In this document: piece after piece, positions 5,725-10,243 of the stretch
How positions within the stretch are numbered: position 1 is the stretch's first letter
Layout of the letters: the number at the start of each line of letters is the position of its first letter
Assembly (NCBI GenBank): GCA_937891565.1
Contig: CALAHA010000279.1
Span: 1-10,243 of the forward strand
Origin: an uncultured Ilumatobacter sp.
GTDB taxonomy: Bacteria > Actinomycetota > Acidimicrobiia > Acidimicrobiales > Ilumatobacteraceae
DNA length: 10,243 bases
Reading direction: 5' to 3'
The notes under the pieces: generated by a model
The model's input: only the letters and a program-made list of their open reading frames with translations
The model's database searches: none
Told to the model about the DNA's origin: nothing
Translations under genes and position numbers: made by a program

Positions 5725-6006
5725 CCTGTCGTTGGAACCATGGCTGCAAGCCGTTCGTTCAAGTTTGTACCCGGCTCATTGTCAGTGCCGTGAAATGGCC
5801 GTAAACCGGTGGGTAGCTCGGTCGCGACGTTCATGTAGTTTGCCGTCGCGAAACCGCATCTCTGTGACACCCATGGAGTACACTTAAAACCAATTGCGGA
5901 AAGGGTTTGCCGCCGGTCTGATGTACCTGGCGTAAGCGCTCTCATCGCCCCGAAAAGCACGGCGTGCTCGCGCCGTGTCCGACGATTCGAAGACATCGAG
6001 GTTTGA
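5725..6006. other. dciA-gyrB intergenic region
   Basis: No gene is supported in these 282 nt. TCGCGA recurs inside two inverted-looking motifs (GTCGCGAC at 5821-5828 and CGTCGCGA at 5845-5852). TACACT (5879-5884) fits the loose actinobacterial -10 pattern TAnnnT but has no matching -35. A hairpin lies at 5957-5978. GAGG (5998-6001), 5 nt before the gyrB GTG, is the likely ribosome binding site. The length implies that gyrB has its own promoter here; supercoiling-sensitive control is usual for gyr genes but cannot be read from this sequence. Confidence 0.5.
5957..5978 (+). promoter_or_regulatory. Hairpin in the gyrB leader
   Basis: CACGGCG (5958-5964) and CGCCGTG (5971-5977) pair perfectly around TGCTCG, with an outer G-U pair. 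It ends 28 nt before the gyrB start and has no T-run, so it is not a terminator. It could affect leader stability or protein binding; chance is possible in GC-rich DNA. Confidence 0.35.
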
Positions 6007-8043
6007 GTGTCCAACGACACCGCTGACATCCCCGCTGAAACCGGCGACGATCAGGCTCCAAAGCCGACGTCGACACCTTCTGCTGAAAAGACATCCAACA
6101 AATCTGGCGACTACGGTGCCGCACAAATCCAGGTGCTCGAAGGGCTCGACCCCGTACGCAAGCGCCCAGGTATGTACATCGGTTCTACTGGTTTGCAGGG
6201 CCTGCACCATCTGATTTGGGAGGTCGTCGACAATGCGGTCGACGAAGCAATGGCCGGAGTGTGCGACAGCATTACCGTCACGTTGCAGGCGGATGGTGGT
6301 TGCCGTGTCGACGACAACGGTCGAGGCATCCCGGTTGACCCATACCCGTCAGGCGAACACAAGGGCAAGAGCGCCGCAGAAGTGGTACTGACCGTATTGC
6401 ACGCCGGCGGCAAGTTCGGCGGCGAAGAGAGCGGCTACAAGGTGTCTGGCGGGCTCCACGGCGTCGGCGTCTCCGTTGTCAACGCATTGTCGACTCGCCT
6501 CGAAATCCAGGTTGATCGCGGCGGCGTTCGCTACGAGCAGACTTACCTCGAAGGAGGCAAGCCGAAGGCAGAAATGAAGCCTTCCGGTGCGACACCGACG
6601 GACGGTCGCGAGACCGGCACGAGTATCACTTTTTATCCTGACGCAGGGATCTTCCAGGCCGAGGGCACCGAGTTTGTCGCACGAACGGTGCTCGATCGCC
6701 TGCAGATCATGGCCTTCTTGAACAAGGGCCTCAAAATCGTTTTCAAAGACGAGCGCCCTGAGCGCGAGCAAGACGTCACGTTTCAGTACAAGGGCGGTCT
6801 GGTCGACTTCGTGAAGCACCTCAATGCTTCCAAGGAGCCGTTATTCGCCAAGGTCTGCAGCTTCGAGGATGAAGACAGCGAAGAGGGCATGGAACTCGAC
6901 ATTGCCATGCAGTGGAACACCGGGTACCACGAAGGGATCCACGGGTACGCCAACGGCATCTCGACCACCGAGGGCGGGATGCACGTTGAGGGCTTCAAGA
7001 CTGCCCTCACTTCGGTTGTCAACAAATACGGCAGAGAAAAGAATCTCATCAAAGAAAAGGATGCGAACCTTACTGGTGACGACGTGCGCGAGGGCCTCAC
7101 GGCAATCGTCACGGTCAAGCTGCGCGAGCCGCAATTCGAGGGCCAGACCAAGGCCAAGCTCGGCAATGTGCCTGCGCGCTCCTTCGTCCAGAAGGCCACC
7201 TACGCTCGCATGGTCGAGTGGATGGATGAGAACCCTGCCGAGGCCAACCGGATGGTCAAGAAAGGGCTCGCCGCTGCTCAGGCACGCGATGCAGCAAAGA
7301 ACGCACGTAACGCAATCCGTCGCAAGACCGCCCTGTCCGGCGCCGGCATGCCCGACAAGTTGAAAGACTGTTCGTCGAAGGACGCCTCTGAGTCCGAGAT
7401 TATGATCGTTGAGGGCGACTCGGCTGGCGGCACGGCGGTCGACGCTCGTGACCCACGTACCCAGGCGATCCTCCCGATCCGCGGTAAAATTTTGAACGTC
7501 GAACGAGCCCGCATCGACAAGATGCTGAAGAACACTGAGATCCAAGCGCTGATCACAGCGATTGGTGCCGGTGTTGGGGATGAGTTCGACGTCGAAAAGT
7601 GCCGCTACCACAAGGTCATCTGCCTCGCTGACGCCGACGTCGACGGAAGCCACATCCGTACTTTGCTCTTGACGTTCTTCTTTCGCCAGATGCGTCAAAT
7701 GGTCGAGGCTGGTTACTGTTACATCGCCCAGCCGCCGCTGTATTCGACCGAGGTTGGCAAAGAGAAGATCTACCTCAAAGACGACGCGGCCAAGAACGCG
7801 TTCATGGTCGAGCGGCCGAACCACAAAAAGCAGTTTCAACGTCTGAAGGGCCTCGGCGAAATGGATTGGGAAGAGCTCCGCGGGACCACCATGGATGCCA
7901 GCACCCGCACGTTGCTGCAGGTCACTGTCGACGAAGCAGCCGAGGCCGACCACATCACATCGGTGCTGATGGGCGACGATGTGCCGAGTCGCCGCGACTT
8001 CATTGTCAAGAACGCACGTGACGTCCAGAACCTGGACTTCTGA
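6007..8043 (+). CDS. gyrB: DNA gyrase subunit B
   Basis: GyrB is the ATPase subunit of DNA gyrase (GyrA2GyrB2), which adds negative supercoils ahead of forks and transcription. The 678-residue protein has the GHKL ATPase site WEVVDNAVDEAMAG (71-84, with E72 and N76), DNGRGIPV (103-110) and GLHGVGVSVVNALS (149-162). It has the QTK loop QTKAKLGN (380-387). The TOPRIM domain has EGDSAGG (469-475), the metal-binding DADVDGSHIR (542-551) and KGLGEM (614-619). The GTG start has GAGG 5 nt upstream. Residues 1-35 are Thr/Pro/Ala/Ser-rich and likely disordered, before the conserved VLEGLDPVRKRPGMYIGS. No large GyrB insert is present. gyrA follows after 80 nt, so the pair is probably one operon. Confidence 0.98.
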   Translation: MSNDTADIPAETGDDQAPKPTSTPSAEKTSNKSGDYGAAQIQVLEGLDPVRKRPGMYIGSTGLQGLHHLIWEVVDNAVDEAMAGVCDSITVTLQADGGCRVDDNGRGIPVDPYPSGEHKGKSAAEVVLTVLHAGGKFGGEESGYKVSGGLHGVGVSVVNALSTRLEIQVDRGGVRYEQTYLEGGKPKAEMKPSGATPTDGRETGTSITFYPDAGIFQAEGTEFVARTVLDRLQIMAFLNKGLKIVFKDERPEREQDVTFQYKGGLVDFVKHLNASKEPLFAKVCSFEDEDSEEGMELDIAMQWNTGYHEGIHGYANGISTTEGGMHVEGFKTALTSVVNKYGREKNLIKEKDANLTGDDVREGLTAIVTVKLREPQFEGQTKAKLGNVPARSFVQKATYARMVEWMDENPAEANRMVKKGLAAAQARDAAKNARNAIRRKTALSGAGMPDKLKDCSSKDASESEIMIVEGDSAGGTAVDARDPRTQAILPIRGKILNVERARIDKMLKNTEIQALITAIGAGVGDEFDVEKCRYHKVICLADADVDGSHIRTLLLTFFFRQMRQMVEAGYCYIAQPPLYSTEVGKEKIYLKDDAAKNAFMVERPNHKKQFQRLKGLGEMDWEELRGTTMDASTRTLLQVTVDEAAEADHITSVLMGDDVPSRRDFIVKNARDVQNLDF

Positions 8044-8048
8044 CCCCA

Positions 8049-8083
8049 CCGTTTCAGTTGGGGTCAGACCCCAACTGAAACGG
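8049..8083. repeat. 35-nt perfect palindrome between gyrB and gyrA
   Basis: CCGTTTCAGTTGGGGTC (8049-8065) and GACCCCAACTGAAACGG (8067-8083) are exact inverted copies around a single A. As RNA it would form a stem of about 15 bp with a 5-nt loop. It starts 5 nt after the gyrB stop. A competing 8-bp hairpin, TGACCCCA (8041-8048, containing the gyrB TGA) with TGGGGTCA (8059-8066), shares its left arm. No T-run follows on either strand, so it is not a standard intrinsic terminator. It may be a dispersed palindromic (REP-like) element or a processing/stability hairpin. Confidence 0.85.
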
Positions 8084-8123
8084 CAGTACGAACAGCACAA
8101 CGAATGAGAAATGATCAACACCC

Positions 8124-10243
8124 ATGACTGACACCACTGACGACACACCAACCGGCGGTTCAATCCAGCCGATTGCGCTCAACGAGGAAATGGAAAGCTC
8201 ATTCCTCGAGTACGCCATGTCGGTCATCATGTCGCGCGCTCTACCAGACGTGCGCGACGGCCTCAAGCCTGTCCACCGCCGGATCATCTGGGACATGGAA
8301 GAGCAAGGCTTTCGCCCAGATCGTGGCCACGTCAAGTGCGCCCGTGTCGCTGGCGACACGATGGCTCGTTTCCACCCCCACGGTGACTCTGCCATTTATG
8401 CCGCACTCGTGCGTATGGCCCAACCATTCTCGTTGCGCCACCCGCTGATCGACTTCCACGGCAACTACGGCTCGCCCGACTTCGGTCCGGCCGCTTCGCG
8501 TTACACCGAGTGTCGCCTCGACCCTCTCGCGTTGGAACTACTTGCTGGCATCGACGAAGACACCGTCGACATGATCCCGAACTACGACGGGACCACCGAA
8601 GAACCCATTGTGCTTCCGTCGCGGTTTCCAAACCTGCTGGTCAACGGCAGCCAGGGCATTGCTGTTGGTATGGCAACGAATATCCCGCCGCACAACCTCG
8701 GCGAAGTGATCGATGCCGTCGTGCACCTGATCGACAATCCTGATGCCGACGCTGATGCGCTGATGGAGTTCGTCAAGGGTCCGGACTTCCCGACCGGTGG
8801 CCAGATTCTCGGTCGAGCCGGCATCATGGACGCCTATCGCACTGGCCGTGGCTCGGTCAAAACGCGTGCCAAGGCATCGATTGAAGAAGGCAAGAACGGG
8901 CGCTACGAAATCGTCGTCACGGAGCTGCCGTATCAAACCTCCTGCTCGGCGATTGCCGCTCGTATCCAGCAGTTGGTCGACAACGGCGACCTTGACGGTA
9001 TTGCCGATGTGAACGATGGCTCCAACGGCGGAAAGACCGAGCTGATCATCAGCCTCAAACGCGACGGCAACGCCAACGTGGTGATGAACAACCTGTTCAA
9101 GCTCACGCAGCTGCAATCCACGTTCTCGATCAACATGGTCGCCCTGGTGAAGGGTGTGCCAAAGCAGATCACGTTGCGCGACGCCCTCGTTGCCTACGTC
9201 GACCACCAGGTCGAGGTCATCACTCGCCGAAGCCAGAACCGGTTGAAGAAGGCCAGGCATCGCGAGCACATCCTCGAAGGCCGCATTAAGGCCCTTGATG
9301 TCATCGACGAAATCATCAAACTCATACGTGCAAGTGATGATGTCGGCATTGCTCGTGACGGCCTGATGGCAACACCGTTTGAATTCTCCGAGATCCAGGC
9401 CAACGACATCTTGGACATGCAGCTCCGTCAGCTCACCCGGCTTTCGAGAGTCGACCTGCAAACCGAACTCGACGAGCTGCGTCTCAAGATTCTCGACTTG
9501 CAAGACATCCTCGATAATCCCGATCGCCTCAACACGGTCATCAAGGAAGAGATCACGGCAATCCGCGACAAGTTTGCAACCGATCGCAAGTGCGAGCTGA
9601 CCTACGACATTGGGGAAATGTCAATTGAAGACCTCACCGACGACAAGGAACTGGTCATCGTGATGACCGAGGCTCAGTACGTCAAAGCCGTACCGGCTGG
9701 CTCGTTCAAGACACAGGGCCGCGGCGGTCGCGGCGTTTCGGGCGCCAAGTTGAAGCTCGACGACATCGTGCGTCACGTGATCTTCACGACGGCGCACGCA
9801 CACCTCTTGTTTTTCTCCAACCTGGGCAAGGTCTATCGACTGCGAGCACTCGACGTTCCCGAACGCGAGCGGACGGCCAAGGGCATGCCGATTGTCAACC
9901 TCTTGCCGCTCATCCCGGGTGAGCGCGTCGAAGCAATCATCGACACCCGTGAGTTCGGTATCGACCGCTACCTCTTCTTCGCCACGAAGAAGGGCACGGT
10001 TAAAAAGACGACCTTCACCGAGTACGACAAGAGTCGTCGCGACGGCTTGATCGCCATCAACTTGAAGGACGGCGACGAACTCGTCAAGGTCATCGAGACC
10101 AGCGGTGACGACGACATCTTCATGGTGTCCGGTGGCGGCATGACAATCCGCTTTAACGAGAACGATGTCCGCTCCATGGGTCGCACCGCAGCTGGTGTGC
10201 GTGGCATGAAGCTGAAGAACGATCAGGATCGAGTCGTGTCTAG
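8124..10243 (+). CDS. gyrA: DNA gyrase subunit A (3' end outside the window)
   Basis: GyrA is the DNA breakage-reunion subunit of gyrase. Some 706 codons are present with no stop; about 100-150 residues are probably missing. Seen in order: the entry segment SSFLEYAMSVIMSRALPDVR (25-44), DGLKPVHRRI (45-54), the quinolone-region helix HPHGDSAIYAALVRMAQ (84-100), the catalytic tyrosine Y127 in AASRYTE, GSQGIAVGMATNIPPHN (175-191), tower and coiled-coil gate segments (LDMQLRQLTRL), then the wrapping domain with GyrA box QGRGGRG (531-537), which supports gyrase rather than topoisomerase IV. The ATG start gives a short Thr/Asp-rich tail before the conserved core; the ribosome binding site is weak. 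Ala93 replaces the acidic residue equivalent to E. coli Asp87. It lies downstream of gyrB in the usual order. Confidence 0.98.
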   Translation, partial: MTDTTDDTPTGGSIQPIALNEEMESSFLEYAMSVIMSRALPDVRDGLKPVHRRIIWDMEEQGFRPDRGHVKCARVAGDTMARFHPHGDSAIYAALVRMAQPFSLRHPLIDFHGNYGSPDFGPAASRYTECRLDPLALELLAGIDEDTVDMIPNYDGTTEEPIVLPSRFPNLLVNGSQGIAVGMATNIPPHNLGEVIDAVVHLIDNPDADADALMEFVKGPDFPTGGQILGRAGIMDAYRTGRGSVKTRAKASIEEGKNGRYEIVVTELPYQTSCSAIAARIQQLVDNGDLDGIADVNDGSNGGKTELIISLKRDGNANVVMNNLFKLTQLQSTFSINMVALVKGVPKQITLRDALVAYVDHQVEVITRRSQNRLKKARHREHILEGRIKALDVIDEIIKLIRASDDVGIARDGLMATPFEFSEIQANDILDMQLRQLTRLSRVDLQTELDELRLKILDLQDILDNPDRLNTVIKEEITAIRDKFATDRKCELTYDIGEMSIEDLTDDKELVIVMTEAQYVKAVPAGSFKTQGRGGRGVSGAKLKLDDIVRHVIFTTAHAHLLFFSNLGKVYRLRALDVPERERTAKGMPIVNLLPLIPGERVEAIIDTREFGIDRYLFFATKKGTVKKTTFTEYDKSRRDGLIAINLKDGDELVKVIETSGDDDIFMVSGGGMTIRFNENDVRSMGRTAAGVRGMKLKNDQDRVVS

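Noticed and set aside
8049..8083. Standard intrinsic terminator after gyrB
   Set aside because: The palindrome is strong, but no T-run follows on either strand, and gyrA needs read-through or its own promoter. It is kept as a repeat.
6841..8163. Long open frame (440 codons) on the minus strand opposite gyrB
   Set aside because: It lies antisense to a complete, motif-rich gyrB, shows no recognisable domain, and is the kind of open frame that codon bias in GC-rich genes creates.
8538..9503. Open frame (321 codons) on the minus strand opposite gyrA
   Set aside because: It is antisense to conserved GyrA sequence, has no domain or ribosome binding site evidence, and is a composition artefact.
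1..10243. Mobile elements, CRISPR arrays, tRNA/rRNA genes, defence or biosynthetic systems
   Set aside because: No transposase, integrase, terminal repeats, spaced direct repeats, cloverleaf or rRNA-like sequence was seen; the gene content is fully explained as an origin neighbourhood.

Overview
The window is a bacterial chromosomal replication-origin neighbourhood. The gene order is (yidC)–yidD–rnpA–rpmH on the minus strand, then dnaA–dnaN–recF–dciA(DUF721)–gyrB–gyrA on the plus strand. This order, the DUF721 gene between recF and gyrB, the frequent GTG starts, the moderately high GC and the TTGTCCAC-type DnaA boxes all point to an actinobacterium. The wording of GyrB (for example EGDSAGGTAVDARDP and the RARIDKMLKNTEIQALI stretch) and of GyrA suggests the class Acidimicrobiia. 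That placement is from memory of the families, not from a search.

Layout. Positions 1-912 hold the leftward ribosome/RNase P/membrane-insertion cluster: rpmH (L34), rnpA (RNase P protein), yidD, and the first four codons of a probable yidC. These genes overlap or nearly touch (rpmH/rnpA overlap; rnpA TGA and yidD ATG share bases; 3 nt between yidD and yidC). Positions 913-1383 are a divergent intergenic region with an AT-rich segment and a cluster of DnaA-box-like sites. dnaA follows (1384-2766). Then comes a second intergenic region (2767-3079) with inverted DnaA boxes and, just before dnaN, a DnaA-box / GC spacer / CTA-CTA-CTT arrangement that looks like the DnaA-trio basal unwinding element. 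The rest is dnaN, recF, dciA, a 282-nt gap with a hairpin, gyrB, a 35-nt perfect palindrome, and gyrA, which runs off the right edge after 706 codons.

How the parts work together. DnaA binds the boxes on both sides of its own gene and should melt the DNA next to dnaN. DciA-like protein is expected to help helicase loading. DnaN is the polymerase clamp, RecF supports repair of stalled or gapped forks, and GyrA/GyrB remove the supercoils made by replication. Genes on each side are transcribed away from the origin, in the direction of the forks.

This is core chromosome. I see no mobile element, CRISPR array, defence locus or new multigene system. The points most worth a second look are the trio-type unwinding element with a two-part origin, the palindrome between gyrB and gyrA with a competing second hairpin, an alanine in GyrA where quinolone-sensitive enzymes carry an acidic residue, and the unusually long YidD with a Cys/His-rich N-terminal extension.
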